Source of the DNA: Grammothele lineata | Lineage: Eukaryota; Basidiomycota; Agaricomycetes; Polyporales; Polyporaceae | DNA: 64,000 nucleotides | Assembly (NCBI GenBank): GCA_002150815.3 | Contig: NDFF03000034.1 | Span: forward strand, 58,923 to 122,922 | Direction of reading: 5' to 3' | Shown here: piece by piece, positions 47,143 through 59,408 of the stretch | How positions within the stretch are numbered: position 1 is the stretch's first letter | Layout of the letters: each line of letters opens with the position of its first letter | Notes under the pieces: generated by a model | Database searches by the model: none | The model's input: the letters and a program-made list of their open reading frames with translations, nothing else | What the model was told of the DNA's origin: nothing | Translations under genes and position numbers: made by a program

Positions 47143-49951
47143 ATGTTCGGTTCACTCGCTCGCGCCCTCCTCCCCCTCCTCGCCGCCACCGCGCTCGGCG
47201 CCGACCTCGCGTCCGCACGGATGATGAGCAAGGCCGAGCTCCACGCGAAGCAGGCAGAGGCCGCCGCGCGCATCCGCGCGAACATGCCCCGCGCGATCTC
47301 CTCCGGCGTGAAGAACATCACGTTCTCTGACCCCCGCGCGTCCGGTGCGTCTCCAACCCGCGTTAGCTGTATGCGCGCAGTCCACTAACGCGCGCCGCGA
47401 CGCCCCCGCAGAGTTCTACGTCGACGGCACGACCATCCCTGACGTAGACTGGGACATCGGGCCCAGCTGGTCCGGACTGCTCCCTATCAGCAGCGACCCC
47501 AACGAGACCCGCAAGGTCCGTAATCCCCGCGCCGCCCCTTCCTTCCACCTTCCCCCGCCCGCGCCCCACCCACGCGGTCGCGTGCCGAGTGCGGAAGCTG
47601 ACTGCCCACGACCGCGCGCTTCCCGCGGCGTGCTTCCTCTTCCTCTTCCGCTTCCGCGCTGCAGCTCTTCTTCTGGTTCTTCCCGCCGGGCCCGCAAGGC
47701 AGTCTCGACGACCTCATCTTCTGGTATGTCCGAGTCACGTTTTCCGTTTCCGCGCGGCGGCTTATCGCGGCGGTCTTCTGACGGGGCGTGCGAACAACTT
47801 TGTGTGCAGGACGAACGGCGGCCCGGGGTGCTCTTCGCTGGAAGGTCTTCTCCAGGAGAACGGGGTGAGTGGCCAGTTCATTTTCGTGTCCGTGTCCGTG
47901 TTCGTATTCGTGTTCGTGTCCGAGGCGTGGCGCGCGGAGCTTGCGCGGGGTGTGCGCGGGGCGCGCGGGAGGTGCTTCGATCTGCCAGTGCCACCGTCAA
48001 CAGTGAACACGCATAGAGTGGCAGTTACGCAACGAGCCGTACTGCGTCGGGACGCCACGCGGGCTCTACGTGTGCTATTATGACTCGGTTTTTGATCCCG
48101 CAGCGTCCCCCCGCGCCGCGTGATGCGTTGTATTGGGGTGTCTGTCGTTCGAATGGCGTATACTGATGGACGCTCGCTCTCTGCTTTCCACGTTTAGCCG
48201 TTCCAATGGTCGTATGGCCAGGCGCACCCGACGCAGAACGAGTTCGCGTGGACGAACCTGTCGAGCATGATCTACCTCGAGCAGCCCGTCGGTACCGGCT
48301 TCTCCCAGGGTAAGCCAAACGTCACGGTACGCCCGTCTCGACTCGGCCCTTCTCATACACAACTTATGATGATGTCTCTCGGCGACTGCAGAACGAGAAC
48401 GACGTCGCAGCGCAGATCGTGGGCTTCATGCAGCAGTTCCTGGACGTGTTCAAGGAGCTCCAGGGCAAGAACTTCTACGTTTCCGGCGAGAGTGTGAGTC
48501 CTTCTTCGCGTGTTGGGTTTGATGGCGGCGCTAATGATGGCATGTAGTACGCGGGCATGTACGTCCCATGTAAGCACGACGACCTGCTTCAATGGCGCGA
48601 CGGGGGTTATTGATACCGAGAGTGTAGACCTGGCGAATTTCATCTACGAGAACCCGACCTCCCTCAACCTCACGCTCAAGGGCTTCTTTGTTGCTGATCG
48701 TACGTCGAATGGTCTTACTATTTGTGTTCTGTAGCTCACGGTAGACACCCCAGCTGTTCTTGGCTGGGACGTCGTCCAGGAGCAGATCCCCGCAGTAAAC
48801 TTCGTGCACAAGTACGAGAACGTCTTCGCCTTCAAGTGAGCCCCTCCCTCCTCCCTCTCCGCACGCACACGTGCATACTCACACGAACGCCTCACAGCGA
48901 GACCTTCATGGCCGAGCTCGACGCCGTCGCCGCAAAATGCAACTACGCCGACTACATGGAGAAGCACGTGACGTACCCGCCGAAGGGCGTCCTCCCGTTG
49001 CCAGGGAAGAGCACCGAGGCGGACCGGGGCTGCGACGTCTGGGACATGATCTTCGACGCCGCGGTGACGATCAACCCCGCGTTCAACATCTACCGCATCT
49101 TCGACACCGTACGTCCGCTCCCTCAGGCTACTAGGCCTGTTTACCCAGCGCAGGGATTCGCTCACCCTCGATCCTCCTCCTTCGTGTGTAGTGGCCGATC
49201 CTGTGGGACGTCCTCGGCTTCCCCGGCTCATTCATGCAGACCCAATCCCCCATCTACTTCGACCGGACAGAAGTCAAGAAGGCGATCCACGCGCCCGTGA
49301 ACGTCACGTGGGGCGAGTGCTCGGACATCAACGTCTTCCCGCGCGGGGACCGCTCGCTGCCCCCCGCGTTCACCGTCCTGCCGAACGCGATCGAGAAGAG
49401 CGAGCGCGCGGTGATCGTCCATGGCCTCGCGGACTTTATTCTCATTGCGGAGGGGACGGAGATCGTTATTCAGAACATGACTTGTGAGTTGCCAACGCGC
49501 GTTTTTCGATTCGAGAAATGGGGCTGACGCGTGCGCGGATCCAGGGGGCGGCAAGCAGGGCTTCCAGACGCCGATTCAGAACGACAGCTTCGTTGTCGAT
49601 GGGATGGGCGCGCTCGGGCGGACGCACACCGAGCGCGGCCTGACGTTCTTCGAGGTTGCGTTGAGCGGGCACATGTGCGTACCTCCTTTCTCCTTCCTCC
49701 TCTATCCCCTCCTCCCCTCTGCACGATTGGCTGACTCGCGGCATGGCCGGTCTCGCATTATAGGGTCCCGCAGTTCTCCCCAAGGGTGAGTTTTGTCCTC
49801 CCGTCTGCCATTATCAGGACGTACGCTGACGAGGACCGTTCGTCTTTGTCTTTATTTTTGTGTCTCCCCTGGCTTGCCTTCCTTTTGTCCGTGTTCGCAG
49901 GCCGCATTCCAGATCATGTCGTACCTCATGGGCTTCAGGGAGACGCCGTAA
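47143..49951 (+). CDS. Secreted serine carboxypeptidase, family S10
   Basis: Removes C-terminal residues from peptides; predicted secreted or vacuolar. Signal peptide MFGSLARALLPLLAATALGA. Spliced landmarks: SWSGLLPISSDPNETRKLFF, the oxyanion motif [35 protein letters not shown], the nucleophile motif NFYVSGESYAGMYVPY (Ser), the Asp region VIVHGLADFILIAEGT and the His motif VALSGHMVPQFSPK, ending YLMGFRETP at 49951. Many N-glycosylation sequons are present. Roughly a dozen introns, some under 60 nt. Codons are strongly C/G-ending. It belongs to the S10 group expanded in wood- and litter-decay fungi; a link to processing of the repeat peptide 46 kb away is not supported. Confidence 0.93.
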
Positions 49952-51187
49952 AAAGGCTGTGTACGATGGCGGGACGTACTAGCGCACTGCAGACCAGCAA
50001 TGAAAGACAGTCAACGACTCGGATGACAATTGATCGTCGACTTAGCCGCGGGCGCGTGCGTGTGCTGTCCGATCGAGCAGCTGGGTAAGGGCGAGTCTCA
50101 ACACAAGGCTCACTCAACGACGAGGCGTGTGTATGAAGGCTGGGGCTTGAGGAGGACTCAGCTGGCAAGAAGCTCTGGCTCCGTGCGCATGGCCTTTTTT
50201 GTTTTCTCTCTGCAGTGCTGAGAGGCGGCTGATTTTGTCTTTGAGAAAAGAGATGACGTCGGGGCATGCTCATGACGCTAGTCCTATCTTGGCCGCCCGA
50301 AGCAAGCACCAAGCGCCGGGGTGGGGCGCCAAAGCGACTCGCGAAGTCTGTCTGTTGAATTCTCCGTACATCACCGCCCCGCGAAGTACCCGCGATGTTG
50401 GAGATTTGGGACTTGGAAGAGGCGGCGGTTGGACCGACGGTTGGTAGGTGGCGTTTCCCGCCGGCCAATGCGTCTCTAGCGCTCGTACGAGCCTCAATCT
50501 CCCCGATCGCTCCGCTCTGCGGTTGGCCTAGCAACTCAGGAGGTGCGACCGTCCTGTTGAGACATGGACACACTCCCAAGCAGAGACCCGCACGTACGAG
50601 AAAAGCTTAACTGACATGTTTCAGCGCGGGCAGGCCCAGCTCCAAGGAGAAGCTTCGAGGCACAGGCGCTGTTGAACAACAAGCTCGCAAACATAGGGGC
50701 AAGGCGCGGCGGGCGTACTTGGGTCGACCTGCCGTATGCGGGGCGGGGCACCGACCGGGCGGCGGCGGCGCGGGGACCGAAATCGGAGCGCATTCAATTC
50801 AAGTGATTATTCAGTGGGGCCTGGCGGCGAGGCTGAATCCGAAGTTAGCGGGGGGCAGTGCCACACCGACGCAAACCGCTTTGTTCGCGGGGCGCGGGCG
50901 GGCCAAAGCGTGGCAGGATGGACTGCGCTCGTCCCGACGCTTTGCGCGCGCAGATGGCGCGTCCCCGCCGTCCATTTGCAGCGGGGTCGGGGGTCCCCTC
51001 AGGCTCTGGGTGGTTGAGGATAAATAGAGGCGGAAGATGTGCGAGGAAGGTCGCCCGCTCCAGGATTCCCCTCTCCCCCTCCCTCCTCTCCTCCTCTATA
51101 CCCTAATTTCTCCTCCTCGATTACCGATTACTCCGCCGTTCCGAGTTCGAATACCTCTAGCCAGATTACAAGACTGGTTCCGACGAT
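49952..51187. other. Intergenic, about 1.2 kb
   Basis: Between the S10 gene and the first zinc-finger gene, both rightward. A TATA-like element lies at 51020-51026. No supported gene was found. Confidence 0.4.
51020..51026 (+). promoter_or_regulatory. TATA-like box of zinc-finger gene 1
   Basis: ATAAATA about 165 nt upstream of the ATG at 51188. A pyrimidine-rich tract (51057-51110) follows it, as is common near fungal transcription starts. Confidence 0.45.
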
Positions 51188-53175
51188 ATGTCTTGGAACG
51201 ACTACTACCGGAACTCGCAGGAGGAGCTGTAAGTCGCGTCCTCCGCGTACCTTACTGCTCTTCCTTCAAGCTGACCGGTCATTCCCTCCACTTTTTCTAG
51301 CGCCGCGTACTACGGAGCGGGCAGCTCCAACACCTATGTGAACCCGCCGCACAGTCGGCAGTTCGACATGGGTGCGTACGCGGCACCACCGGAGTCACAG
51401 ATGGGGTTCAACAACGTGGAAGCCCCGATGCCTCAAACGGGCTTCATCGCAGAACCCCAGCCTCGGATGGGCTTCAATGCTGCCTCGATGGCTCAAATGG
51501 GCTTCAGCGCGGAACCGATGCCTCATATGGGCTTCGACGCCGCCTCCGAGATGCCCCAGATGGACTTCAACCCGCCCCCGATGAACTTGACGTACGTCAT
51601 TCCCCTCGCTCGTTGGTTGTCGCCCTCATCTCATCCTCCCGTAGGGCGTTCTCCATGCCCGCGCTCCCCGAGCTCCCGCCTAGCTACGGCCAACTCGCAG
51701 CCGCCGCGCTGGGCCTGCCACTGTGGGACCAGTCTGCGGTACCCCAGCAGGCTGAGCTTCTGCCACCGCCGCCCGACGTCACGACCTTCAACGCTAGCGT
51801 CGACGTGAACTGGGACCTGCTCAATCCCGCACTTTCCGCCGGGCAGATGGGCATGCAGGCGGAGCAGCCTGAGAACGATCCGCTCTTGCCTTTTGATCTC
51901 AACTTGGATTTCAGCGAGTGAGTGACGCATTCGTAATACGTTTTTCGTATTTCCAGCGATTCTAATACGTCACCCGTCAGCTTGCTGCCCCCGAATCCTT
52001 CCTTCCAGGGTGGGGCCCAGATGGGCACAAGCAAGGAAATGAACTTGTTCCTTGAATTCTGCGCCGCCATGGACGCCATGAGCGCGAACCCACCTGCGGG
52101 ACAAGTCGCCGGTCCAAGCGGCTCCTCTTCCGCATCGAGCTCGTCAGCGCCGATCGACGTTAGCTTCCCCACCGGGGACTTCACGTTTTCCGCGGCGCTC
52201 GCCGCCGGTCTTCAAGGCCCTGATCCCTTCTCCGTCGACTTCAGCGCGTCCGCTTCCCTCAGCGCCGAGTCCCCGATTGGGGGTTTCTTGGACTACCTCA
52301 AGCAGCCCTTGACCATCGACACGCCGTCCCAGGGCCTTCCCGTCAAGAGTTCTCCGTCGCCGTTCTCGTCCCCTCTGTCTTCTGCGACGCCCTCGCCCTG
52401 CCCATCTCCCAAGCCTACCGAACAAGCGCTCCCGAATTCGAAGGTGCGCCGCAGCCCCCGTCTGCTGAGAAAGGCGAAGGAGGACAAAGGCAAGGGCAAG
52501 GCCCCTGCCGAAGAGAAGCCCAGGGGCACGAAGCGCCGCGCCAGCGCCCTCGAGGAGGAAGAAGACCTCACGAAGGAGCTAATCGCGCCCGGCTCGAACG
52601 AGGTGCTGAACCCGCGCAAGGTGTGGTTCGAAAGCCACGCCGCGACGAGCGGCGAGCGGCTCCCGCCCGCGCACGTCATGTGGGCGTCGGTCGTCGACTG
52701 GGACAGGGGCCACACCTGGAACGGCCAGCCGATCCCGCGCATGCCCGTGTGCGACCTCCCGCGGTACCTCTCCGACAAGGCGCGCGAGCTCGGGGGCCAA
52801 GACGGCTCGGAGCGGTGCCTCCTGGACGGGTGCGACAAGCTCGGCCCGGGCAATCAGAACTTCGGGGGGTGGCTCCGGCAGCACGTCCAGAGCGAGAAGC
52901 ACTTTGGTTTGAAGCTCGTCTGTCTGGAGTGTGGGCACGCCGATCGCCCAGATAACTTCCGGAACGAGGGTGGCAAGCGGAGCCGGCATGGCTACACGAC
53001 GTGCTCCGGCAAGGGGTCGAGCGGGAAACACCCGCGCTGGCGGGAGCTGAGAAGAGCGAACCAGCTGAAGGTGCAGAAGGAGATCAATCGGAAACATTAT
53101 CTGCGTGCGCGTGAAGAGCTCACTCAGATCGCGAAGTTGCGCCCGCGGAAGAAGGCTCGCACCAGCAAGAACTAG
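51188..53175 (+). CDS. Lineage-specific double Cys/His finger protein, array copy 1
   Basis: Exons 51188-51228, 51301-51591, 51645-51917 and 51981-53175 give 599 residues. It begins MSWNDYYRNSQEEL. The N-terminal half is Pro/Met/Phe/acidic with five repeats around QMGF (about 51398-51570) and resembles an activation domain. A basic stretch follows (KVRRSPRLLRKAKEDKGKGK, EEKPRGTKRRAS), a likely nuclear signal. The C-terminal module reads WASVVDWDRGHTWNGQPIPR, then CLLDGC, a helix ending WLRQHVQSEKH, then LVCLECGHAD and a His/Cys end (RHGYTTC). This C-x4-C...H-x5-H...C-x2-C...H...C pattern recurs in the three genes to the right. Function unknown; a transcription-factor role is inferred only from composition and fingers. 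Confidence 0.8.
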
Positions 53176-55578
53176 AGGGGACGCGCTCGCTCTGACGCAA
53201 TATAGACGACCAAGTTTGAAGTAATGAACGGTGTAAGGTATCCTGTATGATGGTCAGTCCACTGTATCGATCTCTCTGTCCCGTGTATCGTTATCACCTT
53301 GGATACGGTCTTACCATTCACTGTACATACATTTACGCTCCTTACCTATGCCCCCTATGCCTTCATGTAACGTCTCTACGAACATATGCACGTCTTTCTT
53401 GGCTATAGCTCTACTCCTGGGTGTCCCTGATACGGCCCGCTGCGCTCGGTCAGTCTGTCAGTGCGCGTGACCAGTCCCGGCAGGGTCGAGCAACCCTTGA
53501 CCGGAAGGTTCGGATGCAGAAAGAGGCCGGCCTTCGCTGACGGCAGCAGTGAAACCACTCTTCGGCAGAACTCGGAAGCGCGGGCACGATGCTCTCTGCC
53601 GACGCCGAGATTCGCACTCCGCGACAGCCAGCGCCGCGCGGCTCGGCCCGGTTATCCCCGCGCCGGTCTATCACGGTCTCGGCCTGGGGTAAGCATAGGC
53701 GCTTGGTGCTCCGAAAATCTCGACCTCCTGTCATTTGACATGCCAGCTCAACCACCACGATGGGACGTCCGGTACTCGTGTCATCGGGAATAGCTTTCAT
53801 AGCCGTACGAATGTGGTGACGGATCAGCGTGGACTGCGTAGGGTGTCTGCTCAGCGGCTCTGTGTGGTTTGACGAGGCGAGGCGATGAGCGGCAAGACAA
53901 GTTTAGGTTTCGCGCTCGAAACGACGAGATTATTCGCCGCAAGGCTACGGGGTTCTGGTCTAGGAGCGCCTTTCTTGCGCCACATGCGCCAGCGGGTTCT
54001 CGCCGAGCCTATGTGAGGTTCTATCTGTGTCTGCTCAATTGCAAAACCTTTACAAAGGACAAACGTACGACCTTGTTGCCGAATTGCGCAAGCGTTTAAT
54101 TCAGATGACTGCACGATGCATTTGCTGCACGAGACTTTGCTTTAGTGGCAACACAGAGGGAGTATTATCCTGTGCGGACCCAACTCGGTCCCATTGTTGC
54201 AGGTCACCGCCTGAGCGACGAGTCCAGCTCGCTGACCGTTCACAACACACGATGGTCTCCCCAACACGCGCCACAAACCACTTCAAATCAACTCCGCGAG
54301 CAGTGTCGCCCCCGTAGAGGACAGTGGCGCAAAACCATACGTCCAGTGCGGCAGGAGGCCGCGCCGCGAATGCAATGCTCATTTTGCAATAGCACTCAAT
54401 GGCGGCCCACAGAATGGGGCACACGCGGACGCCGAGAGGCAAATGCGGCCGCACAAACCAGCTGAAGCGGGGGTGCATTGTGCCCAGCCACCATCAGCTT
54501 CCACAAGGAGCGCCGGCGCTGGCGGCCAAGCCCGCGGCACCATCGAGCGGGAGGCCCGAAGGTTTGGATGGCAGCGGGAGGGGAGGCTCTGAATGGTTAC
54601 CGTCTGACGCTGGTTGCAATAGGGTTACGGTTGGCAGACGGCGGGAGTGCGCCCCAGAGGTGACGGTGGCTAGTCTCCGACGCCGAACGCGAAGGGCAGC
54701 TAGAAGGGCCGCTAAGCGGCGGCATAAACGGGGTTGCCGCGATTGAGTGGGCAGGGCGGGCTGCAGGAGACAGCGCGTGGGGACGATTGGAGGGCGTAGG
54801 CGTCGTGGGTGGGAACGTTGCCTGTTCATTTGCACAGCGTGATGCCACGATGGCGATCATTCTATTCCCCTTCGCATCGGCGGGCGCCTGAAGACTGATG
54901 GCGGTCTGGCCGGGCCTGCGTTTGCGCGGGGGGATGCGGCACCGGACGGAGACTTGCAGAGCTCGACGGGCGCGGATTGTGGACTCGGACGCGCCAGAAT
55001 CGCGGGGCGGAGGGCGGGGATGAGTCGATCGCGGTTAACCCCCCGGCACATGACGGGTCCCCATTATCGACTGATGGGCGCCCGCCGTTTTTATCTCCGA
55101 CGCCTCGTTGCGGCGGCAAGGGGCGTTACTACTCTTACCTAATCAGGTAAAGTATTTGAGGGCCAACGTGACCCATTGTTCTTTCCAACAAACCAGCACC
55201 ACCGACGGGCCCCCGCCGTCCGTCGTCCCCCTTCGCTCCTTTGCTCGCCACCACCGCCGTCGAGCCTCGCCAGCCGGCCGTGGTCGCCCCTTCCCATCGC
55301 ACCCAGCGCACCGCAGACGTGTGTCGCATCGATAACCACCGCAGACGCCCGGCCGCCGGCCACCGCTTTGCGTTTTGAGCTGGCAACGTGTAAGACGCGT
55401 TTGGCCCACCATCCGCTCCCCTTTGCCCACCTTCTCGCCGCTCACAACACTTTTTGGCAGAGCCGGCGCTGCTCGGCCTATCGGGCTGATCCGGAACAGC
55501 CAGCATATATAAAGTCGTCTCCTTAACCACCAGGGCGGCTCTCCCTCTTCCCCGTTGCTAACCTCTCCCACACCTGCC
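53176..55578. other. Intergenic, about 2.4 kb, inside the zinc-finger array
   Basis: The largest gap in the array. Open frames (e.g. 54494-54860 on the minus strand) overlap on both strands and lack the WNG and C-x4-C signatures, so I see no degraded fifth copy. The right end (about 55140-55560) is the promoter of copy 2; it includes TATATAAA-like sequence at 55505-55511. Confidence 0.4.
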
Positions 55579-58400
55579 ATGCGTGGCGGAAAGGGCACTC
55601 CTCGTGCGAAACACCTCTCCGCGCCTCGCCCTGGTACCGCCGGCATGTCCAAGGCTCTCTCCTCGTCCCGCACCATGGACAATCGGGCCTCTTCGGATTC
55701 TGATGACGACGGCGTGATGCCACAGCTCCTCACCCTGTACGTGGCAACCGCACTCCTCCTCGCACCTCGCGCAGTCCGTGCTCACTCGGGCGCGAGCAGG
55801 GAGGACCGACTCCGCGCGAGCACCGCCGCCAAGGCGCGGGACGCCGCCCGGCGGGACGTCGACTCCGACGGCCCGGCGAGCGAGCTCGATGATGCCGCTT
55901 CGGCGATGTCGGAAGACGAGGTCCCGCTCATAGCGAGGTGAGTGGGCCGGGCGGGCGGCGCGTGCCCGCAAGCCTGCGCACAGACGGCCGTCGCTCATGC
56001 TTTGTCCGCGACCGCTGCAGCCGGCGCCTCCAGGACGCCGCACGGGCCAGGCCGTCGCCCGGGGTCGCTTCGGGCGGATCTCCGAATCGTGCCGGGGCGG
56101 GCTCTAAGCTTCCCTCGTCCGAAGACGGTGCACGCAAGCCGGACAGGATGGACGTAGACCAGTAAGTACGGGTGGCGTGGGCTTTCGAGTGGCGCCGGCT
56201 GACTTCTCATGGGCAGGCCACAGCAGTTGCTGCGAAATACGGGTCTCGATACGCCTCCAGCAAGCGATTTGTCTGCTCGCCCTACTCCGGTCCCAACCAC
56301 CCCAACCAGTTCCCGTTCACGAGCGGAGGACGCGATGGAAACCGATCCGGTCGAAGGGTGGGTGACATGTGGCGTACGAGCTTACGTGGCACTAACCGTT
56401 GTTTTCTCCACTTTTCCTGGTATCTTCTCACTGCTCCTCATCATTCTCCCTTCATCCTTCGATTTCCGCAGGGAAACTTCACCTCGAGGAAAGGCTGCTG
56501 CCGGGGGAAGCTCCCAGGCAGGCACACCTGCAAAGGCGTCTTCCTCCGCAAACGACGGAAAGTCGTCAAGCGGTTCTGCGAAGAAAGGAAAATCGTCTTC
56601 AGGAAAACAGCCTGATGGGATGGATATCGATCAGCCAGGGTAAGCCGACGAGCTACACACCCTGCCACGGGGCGATGCGACTGATGTGCTGCGGGCAGTA
56701 CGAACACGACCGACGATACGGGCGCCTCCGAAACCATTCCACGGACGGTATATGACGCTATCAAGCACATCTCGTGTCACACATGGCCGCCTTGTGGCGT
56801 CTGCGCGCGCATTGCGGGCATAACGCCTACGCAGCTCGCCGAGTACGTCAAGCAACAGAACCGTGCTTACACAGAAGACGTGAAGAAGCGGAAAGCTGCA
56901 GCAGTGAAAATTGCTGCGCTAATGGCAACGCCGCCGCCGGAACTCGCCCCTCCTCCCCCCCCCCCACCACCTCCGAACGCCCAACCCGTCGTTCCACCAG
57001 TAATTCAGACTCCGGCGTCCGAATCCGGCTATGCACCACGCCCTCCCGCGTCAGCAGCACCGTACATTACACACGATTCCCGTATGGTGCCTGCGCCTCA
57101 CCCGCCCAACATCCCTCCTTCCACGAGCCATCCCCACGTGCAGCCCGCGGTGCCATATCCGCCGTACGGGCCTAACACGTTCGATCCGGGCCCTAGTAAC
57201 TACGAAGTCGACAGCTTCCCTATGCGGCCACTCTTCATGTCCGCTGCGATGTCAAACGCCCCTCGCCTGCCCGGCACAAGTTTGTCCGCAAGCATGGCCA
57301 TGCCGCCCCCCTCCGCCGTCTCGCTCGCGCACGCACACGGCCCGCTCACGACCGCCCCCCTCCAGCGCGCCGGGTCGCTCTCGATGGCCGCATCGCGCCC
57401 AGGGACGCTCGTCATGCGGCCCTCGCACCCACCAGGGCAGCTGCCGGGCCAGGTGCGGGTAACCGCGGTGCCGGTCGAGGGCGGGATGCTCCCGCCCCCT
57501 GCGGGCGCGCGCTTGCCTGCGACACAGCGTCAGTCGGCCGCGACGCGCCAGGCGCTGTACTCACGCGGGCCGGGGAACAAGCAGGCTTCGAGCAGCATGA
57601 TGAAGGTCGAGGACATGGACCCGCGCTACGCCCCCGCGGGCGGCGTCCCAGGGGCCCCTGGGGCGCCCCCCGTAGGCCCGGACGGGGCGCCCGTACCCCC
57701 AGGGCTCGAGGGCGAGGAGGTAGTGCGGGGCAAGGGCAAGGGCGCGCGGAAGATCGTGCGCGCGAAGCGGTACAACCGGAAGAAGCGCGAGGAGTGGCCG
57801 CCGCCGGGGTGGATCCCGATCTGGGAGGAGGAGCGGCCGCGGGTGTGGGGCCCGCACGAGATCCCGGACGAGGTGCCGACGGGGGAGGTGTACGACCACC
57901 TCAAGCGGCGGTTCGACTTGAAGAGCGCGGGGATCTGTGCGTGGCAGGGGTGCAAGCCCGCGGACCCGGATAACCCAGAGTACAAGATGCTCAAGCGGCA
58001 CGTCGAGACCGTCCACCTCGGGCTCAAGCTCGTCTGTCAGCTATGCGGCGTACGCAAGCGCGCGGATAATCGGCGCAAGGCGACGCATAAGCGGGGCTGC
58101 CCGGAGCGCGACCGCGAGGAAGGCCTCGTGCCGGAACCTACGAGTATCTCTGTTTCGGCAGCGGCGGCGGGCGCGCCACCACCTGGGAGGAGCGTTCCAA
58201 GGGTGACGCTCACGCTCGGTTCAGAGGAGAAGAGGGGTGAAGAAGGCGAAGAGGAGGACGAGCTGGCAGAAGACGATCCTATGGGCGAGGAAGGGTATGA
58301 CGGAGAGGAGGGGGAAGAGGACGAAGAGGATCAGCTTGAGGAGGAAGTGGACGAACTCGAGGACGACCAGGAGAACGAGTACGAATCGGAGGACGATTAG
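55579..58400 (+). CDS. Lineage-specific double Cys/His finger protein, array copy 2
   Basis: Exons 55579-55736, 55800-55937, 56021-56161, 56217-56357, 56472-56639 and 56699-58400 give 815 residues. It begins MRGGKGTPRAKHLSAPRPGT. Disordered Ser/Lys/Pro segments follow (twice with a DxMDxDQ motif). Near residue 270 is a separate Cys cluster, ISCHTWPPCGVCARIAG. A 250-residue Pro/Ala-rich stretch leads to the family module: WPPPGWIPIWEEERPRVWGP, CAWQGC, RHVETVHLGLKLVCQLCGVR and THKRGC. A long acidic tail (about 58210-58398) ends it. The acidic tail and basic GKGARKIVRAKRYNRKKREE before the module suggest nuclear action; this is inference. Confidence 0.8.
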
Positions 58401-59408
58401 AGGGCTTGTTTACTCACAACGCTATCCAAGGGTCTACACAAGGTGCGCTATACAAGGTACTGGGTCCCACTGTCACTATCACCGTCGTCGTCATCATGTG
58501 CATACGCTGTATTCTTCGCTGTCGTCGCAGCTTGCTTATCTATGGATCTTCCCCTCCGAACACTGCTTCCCAAACCGTGTAGTAGCATAGAAGTGGAGAA
58601 ATATCTCGATACGTCTCTGCGTCCCTCTCGCCTGCACATGGTGGTTTGGGTGCACACAGTGGTTTGCGGCCATGTGGTTTTCTCTCGGAAAACGGCGCCA
58701 ATGAGGTTCGAACTTCGAGCCTCGAGCCGATTCCAGAGTGATCCGGTTTGGCGCCTCACGCGGGAGCGTTCGGCTAACTTGAGACGCCGGCGCTCCGCTT
58801 TTTCTCCGGTCTCGCCATGGTCGTGGTCCGTCTCCAGTTGGTCTCCAGATTGTCTCCAGCAGTACTCGCAGCACTATGCAGCACTATGCAGCCACTACGC
58901 AGCCTTCACGCCCCAGTATTCCGAGAATCACCGTGCTATAGCCTTTAGGCTCTACTTGTGAACTCGACTGGAAGGGAAGACGTGTCCGCATGCCATGTGG
59001 TCAAACCCGAGGGTCCCATTCACTCGAAAGCTGGTGCGTGTATCAACAATGACCACTACCTCCTGCGCCTCATGTTTTTGCCTCCCCGCAGAAGACACGC
59101 CACTCGTATTCATGAGAGTGGCGCGCCCTCAAACTTCTTCTCTGTTCGACAAATCTGGATGTTCTGTGTGGCGACAGGACAAAGGACGATTGTCACGTTT
59201 CCTCCGCCCCGGGTATTATGCCTTTGCCGACGCGCCTTCCCCATCAAGCTTTGGCGAAGGATGTGGCTCGGTTACGTGTGGCCCCTCTTTGAGGTAGACG
59301 CACAGGCTTCAGGATCCATATGGAAAGCAAAGAGTGGTACGCTGCCTCAGATATGAGCGTAGAGGACACCAGAGGGAGGCCTGTTACCCTCTAACCATCA
59401 CCACCAAG
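58401..59408. other. Intergenic between array copies 2 and 3
   Basis: About 1 kb. Holds a short direct repeat at 58871-58890 and a tRNA-like inverted repeat at 58693-58755 (see rejected items). No gene was seen. Confidence 0.4.
58871..58890. repeat. Short tandem repeat
   Basis: GCACTATGCA is repeated exactly twice head to tail, with degenerate flanking copies (CTCGCA before, GCCACTACGCA after). Confidence 0.6.

Noticed and set aside
53176..55578. A degraded fifth zinc-finger copy in the array gap
   Set aside because: I looked for WNG, C-x4-C and C-x2-C signatures on the plus strand and found none.
58693..58755. tRNA-like inverted repeat with GGCGCCAA/TTGGCGCC ends and a GTTCGAACC B-box-like core
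   Set aside because: Only about 63 nt long; the D arm, anticodon arm and A box cannot be folded, and the T stem does not pair. At most a decayed tRNA-like sequence.
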